The position numbers and the translations under genes are program-made. A stretch of DNA of 64,000 nt from Letharia columbiana (Eukaryota; Ascomycota; Lecanoromycetes; Lecanorales; Parmeliaceae). The stretch lies in contig NW_023501041.1 in the NCBI RefSeq assembly GCF_014066305.1, forward strand, positions 1,116,001-1,180,000, written 5' to 3'. Below the pieces are notes generated by a model. It searched no databases, had not been told where the DNA came from, and worked only from the letters and a program-made list of their open reading frames with translations. Below are positions 30,419 to 41,461 of the stretch, piece by piece (position 1 is the stretch's first letter; each line of letters begins with the position of its first letter).

Positions 30419-33392
30419 ATGTCTCTAGTATCGTCACCCGTAACTTATCCACCAAGTTCGTCACCTCCACTCATACTGGAAAAGCGCAAAAGACAGCATG
30501 AGCTGGAAGTACCCTTGCAGGTAAAGAGGAAGGCTCTGAACGCGAAGGACGAAGGTCATGCGAGAGTGGAGTTCCGAACATTTGCATTGGATACCTCTGA
30601 CACGGTGTCACTAAAAGCTCGGATAGTGGACAATGCACCCTCAAGGTCGCACGGGCCCTTCGCCGACGACGACGACGATGACAATTACGATGATGAAGGA
30701 ATGGCGAGTAATGTTAGCATGCTTGGGTCCTTTGAAAGTGGAACCCCAAGGACAACAGCTGCGGCACCGGCTTTCAAGTCTACCCTAGCTAGACCAGATA
30801 ACAGTCGGCAGCAACATTTGTCATGTCGAGCGCCTCAAGCCAAGACATCATCAGGTAAAACCTTCAAACTCCATTCGAAGCATTCACATGCTCCCGTTCC
30901 ATACGAACAGCTCGTTGCTGAGCGGTCTAATACTGCACCAAGGAAGGCAACAAAGAGCTATTATGGCGTCGACGTTCACAAGCTGCTCGATGAGGCGGCC
31001 AAGGATGCCAGGAATGAGAAACATAAGAACAGCGACGCTCCACGTCCATCGATGGAAGCGCCATTGCCCAGAAAGACTTCCAAGAAAGGTCGAACGATGC
31101 TGTGGACGGAGAAGTATCGCGCCAAAAAGTTCACAGATCTAGTCGGTGATGAACGTACGCATCGTGACGTTCTGCGATGGCTCAAAGGCTGGGATCCAAT
31201 TGTCTTTCCCGGCACAAGCAGACTTAAGCCAAAGACCAAGTCGATGGAGACCGAAGCAGGGCCTCGACAGCAACGGAAGATACTTTTGCTTGCAGGACCT
31301 CCCGGTTTGGGTAAGACTACACTCGCACATGTTTGCGCAAGACAAGCTGGCTATGAGGTAGTGGAGATCAACGCCAGCGATGAGAGGAGTCGTGACGTCG
31401 TCAAAGGACGAATAAAAGACTGCGTTGGTACTGAGAACGTCAAAGGTATCAACACCAAGGATGCAGCAGGTACGACTCGCAAGGCTGGAAGACCGGTTTG
31501 TGTTATAGTTGACGAGGTCGATGGCGTGGTCAGTGGGAGTAGCGGTGGAGGTGAAGGTGGATTCATTAAGGCCTTGATTGATTTGGTTAACCTTGATCAG
31601 AAGAACTCGAACGTTCTCGGATCTACCTCAGCCAATTTGGACAAATCGAAAAAGAAAGGCGACAGGTTTCGACTTTTGCGGCCGATGATCTTAATCTGTA
31701 ACGACGTGTACCATTCTGCCCTACGGCATCTTCGTGCTTCCACGTTGGCAGAGATTATCCACATTAGGAGGCCACCACTGGACAAGGTCGTAGTTAGACT
31801 CAAATCAGTGTTTGACAACGAGGGTGTCGCTTGTGACGTTGATGGTGTGCGAAGGCTTTGTGAGGCAACCTGGGGTGTCAGCGACAGAAGGGAGTCTCGG
31901 ACGAATCCCAGTGGTACTGGTGAAGGTGACATGCGAGGCATACTGGTGGTCGGCGAATGGGTGGCGGCGAAGATGCGAGCATCTACCGGGAAAACGGCTC
32001 GACTGACGAAGAAGTGGGTAGAGGAGCATATGCTCGAAAATCTTTCGCACGAGGGAGACGGAGCTCGAGGATTGGGTCATGGCGGCGCAAAAGAGGTCGT
32101 CGAGCGGGTTTTCTTGGATGGCGCAGGGTTTCCCAAGGCTGCCTTTACAGCGCCAAATAGCATGGGCAGAGTACAGAACAGAGACTTTCTGGGAGTGTCA
32201 GAGCTTGCGAAACACACAGCTATAAGTCGACTGCGGGACGTTGTCGACACATGTGGCGAGAGCGACCGCATTGTCACCGACTGCTTTACTGCATACCCTT
32301 CGCGTTCTTTCCAAGACGATACTTTCCTTTCCAAGCCTAACGCTGCGCACGAGTGGCTGCATTTCCATGATCGGTTGTCTTCGAAGGTGTACGGGGGTCA
32401 GGAATGGGAGCTTGGACCATATCTTGCGCAATCGGTCCTTGGATTCCACCATCTGTTCGCTTCTCCAGCAAAGCATTCATGGGCCGACCAGAAACGTTGG
32501 GATGATGAGAATGAAGAGCTGCTTCCTTTCTCCGGTCCTCGAGCTGACTATCTGGCCTCTGAGGCCTTGAAGCAGAATAGGGCTGTCCTGCTCGGCCTTC
32601 AGTCTTCTTTATCATCCCAATTGCTTCGCTCCTTCAGGTCTGCTGAGGACATCTCGACTGATCTCCTCCCAAATCTCATCAGGATGCTGACGCCCGATGT
32701 CAAGCCCATTGTTGTAGGCGGAAGTGGCGACCAGAGAGGTGCAGTAAGCGTTCGAAAGGAAGGAGAGCGAGAAATGATCCAACGTGCTGTTGGCGTTATG
32801 GGCGCTGTTGGCGTCACGCTTGAGCGAGCCAGAGTCGAGATGGGTCAAAGTGGCATCAGCAGCCACATCTATCGCATGGAGCCGTAAGCTAGCCAGTGCT
32901 GTGGCTCGGATAAGACTTACACTGACGCGTCTCTATAGGCCTCTAGACAACTTGGCGGCTTTTGAAACTGCCTGTCAAAATGGTTCAACGACAGCTCCAG
33001 CGAGATACGCGATCCGCCAAGCTCTCGACCAGGAGTATCAGAAGTACCTCCTCCGTCAGCGTGCTGATGCTCGTCAAGCTAGATATAGAGCTGGAGGTGG
33101 CCTTAGTTCTGAGGCAGATTTCGGAGCCGAGGACAGAGAAAATGCGAGCACTGAGGAAGAAGGAGTAAAGCCGAAGCCGGTAGCGGTCAAGCGTGACTTT
33201 TTTGGGAGGATCATCAATGTAGTTCTACCCGCGGCAAGAGGCCAACCAAGCCAGGGTGAGTGTGAAGAATCGCAGAATTCAAAATCAGATGAGAACGAGA
33301 AGGAGAGGAAGGTGTGGGTAAGCTTTCATGAGGGTTTCTCGAATGCGGTCAGGAAACCAATTACGCTCAAGGAGCTAATGCGAGGGTTTTGA
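30419..33392 (+). CDS. CTF18: Alternative clamp loader large subunit Ctf18
   Basis: AAA+ subunit of the Ctf18-RFC complex, which loads or unloads PCNA and supports sister-chromatid cohesion. CDS join(30419..32883, 32939..33392), 972 aa, with one 55-nt intron. The N-terminus is disordered with an acidic run. The RFC-type entry motif LWTEKYRAKKFTDLVGDE is followed by Walker A (AGPPGLGKTT, about residues 292-301), INASDERS, Walker B (VIVDEVDG) and sensor 1 (ILICND). The C-terminal part, after the intron, ends in KRDFFGRIINV and VWVSFHEGFSNAVRKPI, the segment used by Ctf18 to bind Ctf8-Dcc1. An ATG 75 nt upstream (30344) is in frame; 30419 gives the simpler N-terminus. Confidence 0.95.
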
Positions 33393-33884
33393 ACCAATCT
33401 TTAACCACGGGCAGGAACAAGCGAGATTCTAATTGAAATTCTTGCATTTGTTGCATTGACTAAGATGTAGGGAACTGAAACCCACGTCTTGCCCTGTGGA
33501 GATTCACCATAGAGAATAATCATTGACACCGTTAACATTGTGCAATTGTGCTGGCTACTAAAGACACTGAAAGTAGAATCTTGGCGGATATCACCACAGC
33601 CAATAGCCGTTCGCAATCAAGAAATCTATCCATACCTATTCATTGTCAGTCTCCAGCCCCTGAGATGGAGATAATACTGGGAAGATTCACCATACTCTTA
33701 TCGCTAGTCGGAACCTATCAAGCGTATGTATGAGACGACCAGCTATGATTTTAACACCCACTCACGTCTGTCCAATGTCATTCCTTGGAACCTTAGAAGA
33801 GAAATACCTTCAGGAGACTTACTAGGAAGCTATTTATTCTATTAAGGATAGGAACAGGATAGCAAGGGGAGTGTACCATGTGAA
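33393..33884. other. Convergent 3' intergenic region
   Basis: A 492-bp tail-to-tail gap between CTF18 (+) and the Myb-like gene (-). No gene or repeat recognised. Confidence 0.45.
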
Positions 33885-35290
33885 TCAGAGGTAGGCGAAG
33901 CGATTGGCGCAGTCGACTGGATCATGAACACGGCCAGACGTTTCCTCGAGGCGCTTGCTCACTAGCACCCATGCGTTCTCCATGACGTACTTGTACGCTT
34001 CAACAAGCAGCCTATCCTCGTTGTCATCAAAGCCAGCAGGTACCGGTTGCGTGATGACCTTGAGGTTTGTTCCCGCCTGGAAATCAAGGGCACAGGGCTT
34101 GTAGACTTCGCCTTTTGCAGCGGCGATGAGTGTCGCGTTTCGCTTGTAGCGGCCGTAGATTGCATTTCCTGTGAGGTTCGGAGGCTTGCCGTGGGAGGAC
34201 CGAACGTTGTTGATGATCTCTGCGATTTCGTCGAATTGTTTGTTTTCTTGTCGCAGGCGATAAATTTCGTGGTTCTCCTAAAAGATTTTTTCTAGTCAGC
34301 TCTTGCTAGTTCTAGCCGAGAACTAGAGCCATGAGAGATGTTTCTGGACTATGGAATCAGGTTTCAAGGCTTCCGAAGACGCTTGAATGAGAAAACTTGC
34401 GATTGGGGAACTCCTACAGGATCCATGTCACCTTTCGCCTTCTTCTGTGCCCCACCAGCAGCGATACGGCTTGATGCCTCACTTAATGCTCTTTTCATCT
34501 GTGTGGCGTTTCCTCTGAGAGCAGAATCGCTATTTGACGGCCCAGTGAAATTGGTAGCAGTTGCGCTATCCGGAACAAGGTTTGCGCCAGAGGTACGACC
34601 TGATGCCACCAGTGCTCCAGGAAACACACGCTTGTTTTGGGTTGTGGTTCCCCTAGTAGGGAATGGAATGGGAAACAAGCCTGTAGAGGTGGGAGAGGAA
34701 GCCGAGGAGTGGCTGACGCTGAGATCGTATGGGCCGGTAGCTGCTGGGCGTTTCAAAGCTGTATCCGTCAACTGAGGAATGAGAAGGCCTTCTTTGAGGG
34801 CGTTGATGACCATAAGGTCGCCGTTCATGATTCCAAATCTGGATTCAGAGTGGGTCTCATTCTCGTATGAATTGACTTGCATACAATTGGCATTCATAGC
34901 TTCGAAGCGAGATTCGCTGCTCTTATACAGGGCAGTAACTCCAAGGCCAGGATTGGCTTGGAGGGAGGGGGCATGCATGGAGTCAGTACTAGAGTCGGTG
35001 CTCTGAGACAAAGATCCGAATCCATCATAGAGAGCGGCATCCCGGTGGTGGTCCCAAATCAATCTACTCGTGCCCAGAGTGGATTGTGTATATTTCGATG
35101 TACTAACGGTAGAATATTCATCGTGGTGAGGTGAGGTTGCTGCTAAGTTGGCAGACATAGTAAGATTGGCAAGGAACTCGTCGACCTCTCTCTTGATGTT
35201 GAAAATCAAGCTCACTGCACGCTGATCCATATCTGACGGGGTCGACTCTAGAAGAGCAAGGTCAGAGAGAAGCTCAATGAGGTCGGACAT
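33885..35290 (-). CDS. Uncharacterised protein with a C-terminal Myb-like region
   Basis: CDS complement(join(33885..34277, 34418..35290)), 421 aa. The ATG at 35290 is the first true ATG of the frame. The N-terminal two thirds are Ser/Thr-rich and low complexity. A basic stretch (ALSEASSRIAAGGAQKKAK) precedes a 140-nt intron. The second exon, which has no start codon of its own, encodes a compact helical region: ENHEIYRLRQENKQFDEI, GNAIYGRYKRNATLIAAA and DDNEDRLLVEAYKYVMENAW. This resembles a helix-turn-helix or Myb/SANT-like DNA-binding fold followed by a second helical repeat. No family name can be given with confidence; a nuclear role is inferred. Confidence 0.65.
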
Positions 35291-36299
35291 CTTGGTGTCT
35301 TGATCAGGTGTATCTTGGGACAAACCAGTCACGCGGTAGTAAAATGTGAACGGTAGAATATGTGTTGACGTGAACGGTAAGATATTCTTTCAGATGGGTG
35401 AGTTTACGTCTGGACCGCCCTGATAAACTTACAGGTTTGTCCGGTTTGTTCACTCGCCTTAGCGAGATGAAGTGTAAACCCGCGAGAGCAATATGAGTTG
35501 AAGCAAGGAAAGCGACGATGTTGTTGAATGTATTGCTAAGGAGTCCAGTTGGGAGAGCGCGAACAAATCGCGGACGATATGCACTAGTGGCGAATTCTGT
35601 TGTTTATGTTTTGCCAATTCGTCATCAACATCTAGTTCATTGCAAGTCACATCGTGCACCAATGTTCCGGCCTATCTTGGCCTCCTGGTCATTTTATATA
35701 AACTCTTCTTAGGAAACTTCAGTACGAAGAAGATATCAAGTAGTCATGTTTGTCTATTAACCTGCGGGCTTTGATGCTAGCAGTATTTCATGATCAGTCA
35801 GGATTATGCTGTGTAAAGAAAGCGAGGCAGAAAAATTCGACATGCCAATACAATCACTATCAAAGGTTTTTCAAATTCGATAGCAGGGGTAGAATCGCAG
35901 GCATTAGAGAAGTAGCAGATGTCGCGACGAATGTGTAGCCTTTTCGTCATGAAGTTGAGCAGCTAGCTAAGATTGCATGAGCTGATTTAGATCGGTCAAG
36001 AACAATATCTTGAGATCTCGAATAGTATTCAGCATTCGTAGACACCTCACAGAGAAAGCAGTCCATGTAGTAATGACCGGTTTAGAGAATGTTGTCAAAG
36101 GTCGATGGAGAAGCGGCGCTCCCGGCGGCAAATCAGTGTAACTTGGGAGTCTGGGACCTTTCCCCATGCGCTGTTCTTGGCCGCCCATAGCGGGGTCGTA
36201 GTGGCGTTAAAGTACTTACCCCCTCCCTTAGCATACTTACTCTTCACGACTCCCTCCCTGCCTTCTTTTTCTTTACTCCCTACTGTCCAGCTACGCAGC
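35291..36299. other. Intergenic, nothing recognised
   Basis: About 1 kb between two diverging genes. Short open frames on both strands (for example 35459-35662 minus and 35750-35938 plus) show no domain features. The last 100 bp are pyrimidine-rich and probably form the promoter or leader of the downstream gene. Confidence 0.45.
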
Positions 36300-36950
36300 A
36301 TGCCCAGCTTATTCTACATACTGCTCTCGCCAGTCCTGTTGTTCATTTCAATTCCTCTCTCATTATTCGCTGCTCTTACAACCACGCTAGCCTTTTCTAC
36401 TTTATTCTTTCGTGCTCTTCTTGTATATGCAGAGCTCGGGGCCGTGTTAATACAGAATAAATTTGCCAGTCAACATGCAAATGAAAAGACTCTAGTGCCC
36501 ACAAGCGTGACTCCAGCTGTTGCAGAGGGAAAACAGCCGCGGCACAAGAGCAGAAGAAGCAGTGCAGGTAGCGGATCCAATGGTGGATCTACAACCCCTA
36601 GACTTCCGGATACCGGTTTTGGCATCTACAGCGGTGGTGGGGTAGTACGCGACTTTGAAGGGGTGGGGGGGTGGAGAGTCCCAGGCACACCTGATGAAGA
36701 TGCCATATGGACGTCTCTGAATTCTCGACTCGAATTGCCTGCAATGGTCGATGGCCGCCGGCGCAATCATCACCGCTCAAGAACTTCCGGTAGCCTCACA
36801 ACCGTGTCTTTACCTCTCAATTCGCCCGTGCGATCTCGCGCGAGGACCCCCACAAGCGTTCGAGTAGGAGGGAGTACCAGTCCCGAAGAGTATTTTGCCA
36901 ACCGTGCACCCTCCAAATCGACGACCGCTTTGGATGCAGCCAACATCTGA
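36300..36950 (+). CDS. Small fungal membrane protein, 216 aa, function unknown
   Basis: A single exon with the start at 36300; the frame is open further upstream but without hydrophobic or conserved content. The first 50 residues contain two adjacent hydrophobic segments (LFYILLSPVLLFISIPLSLF and a following one to about residue 48), so it is probably anchored in a membrane near its N-terminus. The rest is Ser/Arg-rich and disordered, with short patches such as GYAELGAV-like YAELGAVLIQNKF and WTSLNSRLELP. I believe such proteins are common in Pezizomycotina but cannot name a function. Confidence 0.7.
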   Translation: MPSLFYILLSPVLLFISIPLSLFAALTTTLAFSTLFFRALLVYAELGAVLIQNKFASQHANEKTLVPTSVTPAVAEGKQPRHKSRRSSAGSGSNGGSTTPRLPDTGFGIYSGGGVVRDFEGVGGWRVPGTPDEDAIWTSLNSRLELPAMVDGRRRNHHRSRTSGSLTTVSLPLNSPVRSRARTPTSVRVGGSTSPEEYFANRAPSKSTTALDAANI

Positions 36951-37221
36951 AGAGCTCTTCTGTACCATAAACCCTTGGGTTCTTCTTCTGGTTCTTCTCA
37001 AGGGTCAACTGGCACGTAAATTGACCAATAAGATGTTTGTGCCTAACGTCTACTAAGAACATCAACCATCCGTACAGCGCTATGCGTAAGTTCCAGGTCT
37101 ACCGAGACGCCTTTCTACAGTACACACCAGGATACCCGTCTATTGTTGTACAGCGACGCCCGCAGACCGAATGCCCGGACCATCTCATGGGACGGACCGA
37201 AGTCCTCCGCTTCCAAAAGCA
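36951..37221. other. Convergent 3' spacer
   Basis: A 271-bp gap between the small membrane protein gene (+) and CLD1 (-). No other feature seen. Confidence 0.45.
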
Positions 37222-39073
37222 CTACGCCTGCCTTTCGTGACGTGAAACTTCCTCCATTTCTTCTCGCATGACATGGTTAAATTCAGAAAAGCCGTCCAGA
37301 TATACTGCGCCGGCAACTCTGAAGTCAGCGTCTGCTTTCTAACGCACCGAATTGAGTCAAGTCTGGAGAACGTAGGGGGAAAGAGGAGACATCCCATAGC
37401 TACTCCCCCAACATGTCTTGGGGTGCAAGTTTCGGTATCGACAAAAAAGGACTGCTCGGAAGTTTACGTACCATGGTGACCGGCTTTTTTGATGATCAAA
37501 ACCTTGGCTGAGCCATTGTCAACCTCCTTCTCGGCGGCAGAGGCTGTCTTCCAAATTAACGCCTTCTCCTCCTCCATCTTCTGCTCAGCGGCGTAGCCAC
37601 CAGCTATATCCATCCAATCATTCTCTCCGTACATAAGAACGACAGGAATGCCATTCTCTCGCTTTCGCACCGCCGACTCGACACTGGAAGTCGTCGATCC
37701 ATCCGGTTGTAGGTATTGCCGGCCGACGCCTTGAATACGCCGTATAAGGGGACTCCGGGCAAATGCGCCCGGTGCCAATATGTACGCTAGGGCAAACTCC
37801 CCACTACCTCGCTGCTTGAATAGTGAGTACGCGTAATTGTGGAGAGCCTGAGCTTCTTCTGTTGCCAAGTGAGAGAATCGTCGAGATGTCCAGCCTGAGA
37901 CGAAGCGGGGACCCAACGGCCCGGACCAGCGAACCAAGCTGAACGGAGAGATGTTCGCGTCCCACAGGTAGGTCAGCCATTTGGGCAGTGGTTTCCTTGG
38001 AGCAGTAGGTAGCGTTTTGTCTACAGTCTTGCTGGTCTCCTGTCCTTTCGATCTGGCATTTAGAAAGTTGTTCTTGTCTCCTTGCTTCGCGGATTCTGGT
38101 ATCTTGGGGTTTGAGCTGCTCTTCACATCTTCTTCTTGATCTTGGCTGAACTCATTGGTTAGGGTGGAGTCTGTGGGTTCCGGCATTTCAGCATTTACGG
38201 CGTACGGATCCTCAGGTATCCCGACGGGGGAAGCCAGAATCAATTTGTTCAGATGTCCAGGGTATTTCAACGCATAAGCAACGGACATGTAACCACCTAG
38301 AGAGTGACCGACGAGAGTGAACCGATCGATCTTTCTTTGCACCCGCCATTCCTCTAGAGCATCGATAAACCAGTTTTCTGCTTCGGTGATGCACTTTTGC
38401 CGATCTTTGGAGTGAAGTTTGAACGGTGGTCTACTACTTCGACCCATTCCCAGGAGATCAAGGGCATACACTTTCCACCCTTTGACTCGACTTAGTCCTT
38501 CGAAATTCTTATAGAAGAAGCCAAGTCCTGCACCATAGCCATGAAGGATGACCAAATTCTGGTCAATGTCCTCGCCCATGCGTTCCACCGAGAACTCGTT
38601 GAGGGCTCGATTATTGCCGCTTAGTTTCACCAAATTTGAATGCCATTGCCGGGGTCCGTATGGATCGCTATTGGAATGCGTCTGGACAGCCGAGGCCTTG
38701 TCGACGCTATTATCTGAGAAGGATGCTGTTGATGGGGTTTCGGAGGGTAGCATCTTCCCCGTTTGTGTGTGGGTCGGAGGTTGCTTGAGGTAGGGAATGT
38801 ATGACAGAACAGTATGTTCGGCTTTGGCAGCTGGTATATTTGCCCACTACGCTAAATCAGCACAATGCACCTTCTTCCCTCAAGATTACCAACCCATTGA
38901 CTGAAACCTTCCTTGTAGCCTAATGTAAAGTACCCACCCGTCCTTCCCGTCCTTGCTGTCCTGTTTGTCCCCGTGGATGTGTTGCTTGCTTTTTCACGTT
39001 GGGAGTCCCGGGGACTGTGCTGAGGGCTTGCTCGTGATCCATCGTCGCCGCCATTAGCGGTGGCGGTAGACAT
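37222..39073 (-). CDS. CLD1: Mitochondrial cardiolipin-specific deacylase Cld1 / ABHD4-ABHD5 family
   Basis: Alpha/beta hydrolase that in yeast removes an acyl chain from cardiolipin before taffazin remodeling. CDS complement(join(37222..37304, 37472..38846, 38894..39073)), 545 aa. A short N-terminal exon ends GYFTLGYKEGFSQW and a 47-nt intron separates it from WANIPAAKAEHTVLSYIPYL. The core has LVILHGYGAGLGFFYKNF, ALDLLGMGRSSRP and the nucleophile GHSLGGYMS (Ser at about 242). The catalytic serine is present, unlike in animal ABHD5. A low-complexity insert follows at about residues 280-345. The last exon, after a 167-nt intron, completes the H-x4-D motif (HHVYLD), which is lost if the intron is ignored. 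Head-to-head with SPO7. Confidence 0.9.
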
Positions 39074-39568
39074 GATCGCGGTGTGTTGCGAGCCCCCTAG
39101 CTGCACGGAAGTTGTAAACCGAGTCACACAACGTGGGCTGCAGAGGACAATTGTCGGCAAGTAGAAGGGCAGCAGGACACGCTTATTGGACGACGGCCTC
39201 GCGCTGAGGTTGATAGAAACAAGATTCAGTGAAGACAGCTTGATAGAATCCCCTTGTCTCCAGTGAATCTTCGCAACTCATGTGTGTTGAATCTCGACAA
39301 TGGAATGTGTAATACAAGGGAATTTGTAATACCAAAGGCCTTAGGATGGCAATGCAAGCATTGTCTCGTACTCGTAACAGGTAGCAGCTAAACGTTTTAA
39401 GACCGACGGGACGAATATCCATGTAATTTTTGTTTTCGCACCCTGGCCGATTCGCAATGACTTTGGACTGGTCATGATGAGCAGAGTGGTCTCGGTTGGC
39501 GAACTGTTGCTGCACTTCAAGTGGTGGGAGGAGCTGAAGCAAGGAGTTTAATGGTCTTCTAGGGGATC
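39074..39568. promoter_or_regulatory. Divergent promoter CLD1 / SPO7
   Basis: A 495-bp spacer between the diverging starts of two phospholipid-metabolism genes. The minus-strand open frames here have no recognisable features. Confidence 0.55.
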
Positions 39569-40780
39569 ATGTCCGGCTCCAAGCTTGACCAAATTGTCAA
39601 AGGCGCTCCTCCGCCAGGCACTTCAGTCCCTTCCGTCGTCTCTAGATCATCTTCACCAGCTCCATTAGCAGAGAAAACGGAGTTGGGAGATCCAACATCA
39701 TCCCCTCCTTTGGTAACTTCGGACCCACTCGCGACGCTTCCTTCTTCACCTCCGCAAATATACCTCAATCTTCTCATCGTTGAAGCTTCCCTCCGTTCTC
39801 AATATTTAACCCTGCGCGCTCGTAGGAGGCAGAATACATTCTTCTTGCTCCTGCTTGTTATCTGGATCACTGGCTTTTCATATCTCTTGTTCCTGCGTCC
39901 ACGCGAGGATGGAAGCGGAGTGGGTGGCTCCGTCTACTGGGTGGTCGAAATGGGAGAGAAGGTTGCATTGATGGGAGGGGTAGTTACTGGAGTCCTAATA
40001 TGGGGGACGGGCCAATGGGATCGGGGGGTGAGATGGCCACGGCGCTGGGTAGGCATTACAAATCGAGGCTTGAGGAGTATGAATGCAAAAATCGTTGTTA
40101 TCAAAGGGCCTTGGTGGAAGGAGATGTTGGGCCATCTTTCCTTTCTCTTTCCCTATTCCTCTTTTTTCCCCACTCAAGGATCTTCCTATCATTACATAGA
40201 TCACGTTACCGAGAAACACGGCTCAGGTGGTATCCGGCCCATGTTTGAAGAGGAAGAGGGTGCACCGCGAGAGGAGGATCTTTCGCCTGGAGGTGACTAC
40301 ATCAAACTTCTACTGTTGCCTAAGCCTTTTTCTCCGGACTTTCGTGAGAATTGGGAATTATATCGTCTGGAGTACTGGGAGAAGGAAAATGAGAGACGAG
40401 CACACCTGCGACACCTGGTGCAAAGAAGTGAAAGAGAGCTGGCACAAAGGCATGGCGGGTGGGTCTGGTGGGTGGGAGGGCGAGGACGCAAGAGGGTGCA
40501 GAACACTAGTGGAAAGGGTGATATCGAGAAAATCCATCATAAGCACCAACTCGAAAAAGAAGGGAAAAGGCACTCTTTCATAAGGTCGGACTCACATTCT
40601 CGAAACACTTCTCGCAGCAGTACTCCATCGAACGTTGAAGGGGAGGAGCGGCCTACTCGGACACGGCGAGGCAGCACCACTATGAGTGCCAGTGAACGGA
40701 GAAGAAAGGCAACCAGATCTTCTACATCCGCAGAAAATAGCCACCTCTCCAAGCTTACCCCGGTCAGTCGCCCAGCTTAG
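39569..40780 (+). CDS. SPO7: Nem1-Spo7 phosphatase regulatory subunit Spo7
   Basis: Regulatory subunit of the ER/nuclear-envelope phosphatase that activates the phosphatidate phosphatase Pah1. A single 403-aa exon. The N-terminus is Pro/Ser-rich. The conserved Spo7 core begins IYLNLLIVEASLRSQYL with LRARRRQNTF, followed by a first membrane segment (FFLLLLVIWITGFSYLLFL), the LRPREDGSGVGGSVYWVVEM loop and a second membrane segment (VALMGGVVTGVLIWGTG). NRGLRSMNAKIVV and a tryptophan-containing GPWWKE follow. The C-terminus, from about residue 320, is basic, Ser-rich and probably disordered, longer than in yeast. Confidence 0.93.
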   Translation: MSGSKLDQIVKGAPPPGTSVPSVVSRSSSPAPLAEKTELGDPTSSPPLVTSDPLATLPSSPPQIYLNLLIVEASLRSQYLTLRARRRQNTFFLLLLVIWITGFSYLLFLRPREDGSGVGGSVYWVVEMGEKVALMGGVVTGVLIWGTGQWDRGVRWPRRWVGITNRGLRSMNAKIVVIKGPWWKEMLGHLSFLFPYSSFFPTQGSSYHYIDHVTEKHGSGGIRPMFEEEEGAPREEDLSPGGDYIKLLLLPKPFSPDFRENWELYRLEYWEKENERRAHLRHLVQRSERELAQRHGGWVWWVGGRGRKRVQNTSGKGDIEKIHHKHQLEKEGKRHSFIRSDSHSRNTSRSSTPSNVEGEERPTRTRRGSTTMSASERRRKATRSSTSAENSHLSKLTPVSRPA

Positions 40781-41461
40781 TCCGCACGTTTGTATACCAG
40801 CGAAAAGCTTAAATTCCTTTTCCGACACGCTTCTCAAGATCCTCACAGAGATGAAGAAGACAATTCTCGGCGCTGGCTCCTGATATGTCCTTTTCGACTC
40901 AAGGGAAGGCCTTTGTTGACTCGGTCGACTTTTCACTACTCTGACTGCTGTAGTTGACCTACCACTGCAGACTAACGCAGACTGGGTCGGCGTCCTTTAT
41001 CGCATGAGATGGTTTCGTACAAGAAGAGCGCAAACAATGTGGGTAAAAATTGGTGAACCATCACCACTCTCTGAGACTTGGATTTTGAATGTCGAACAAG
41101 ATACACACGGTGTAAGAAACATGTCTCGGTTCCTATTTGGGTTGTTGAGGAGAGGGTGAAGGTTTCCCAAAATCTATTTTCCTCTTGAGCGACTCGATTC
41201 CTATAGGCATATGGCACCAGCCACTATGCGCGATGGTGAACGCAATCGTAGGGCTGGGCAAAAGGAGCCCTCGTGGGAGGTAGAACGATGGGATGCAAGG
41301 GCATAGATAATACTGTACAAGTTCATTCATTCGCAGCACAGCCAGGAACCTTCTACATGTTGACATTAGTAGGTGGAACACTTGAATGGTTAGATCTGAT
41401 AGCATTAAGAATACATATATCGCCAAGCCTCGATAAACTTTTCTCGCCTCGATAAATCTTT
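40781..41461. other. Transition zone downstream of SPO7
   Basis: About 680 bp of ordinary base composition with no recognisable gene. It ends in a short imperfect direct repeat (gcctcgataaa at 41427 and 41446), immediately before the AT-rich block. Confidence 0.5.

Noticed and set aside
34364..35332. Extended start at 35332 for the Myb-like protein
   Set aside because: The codon there is GTG, not ATG; the first in-frame ATG is at 35290.
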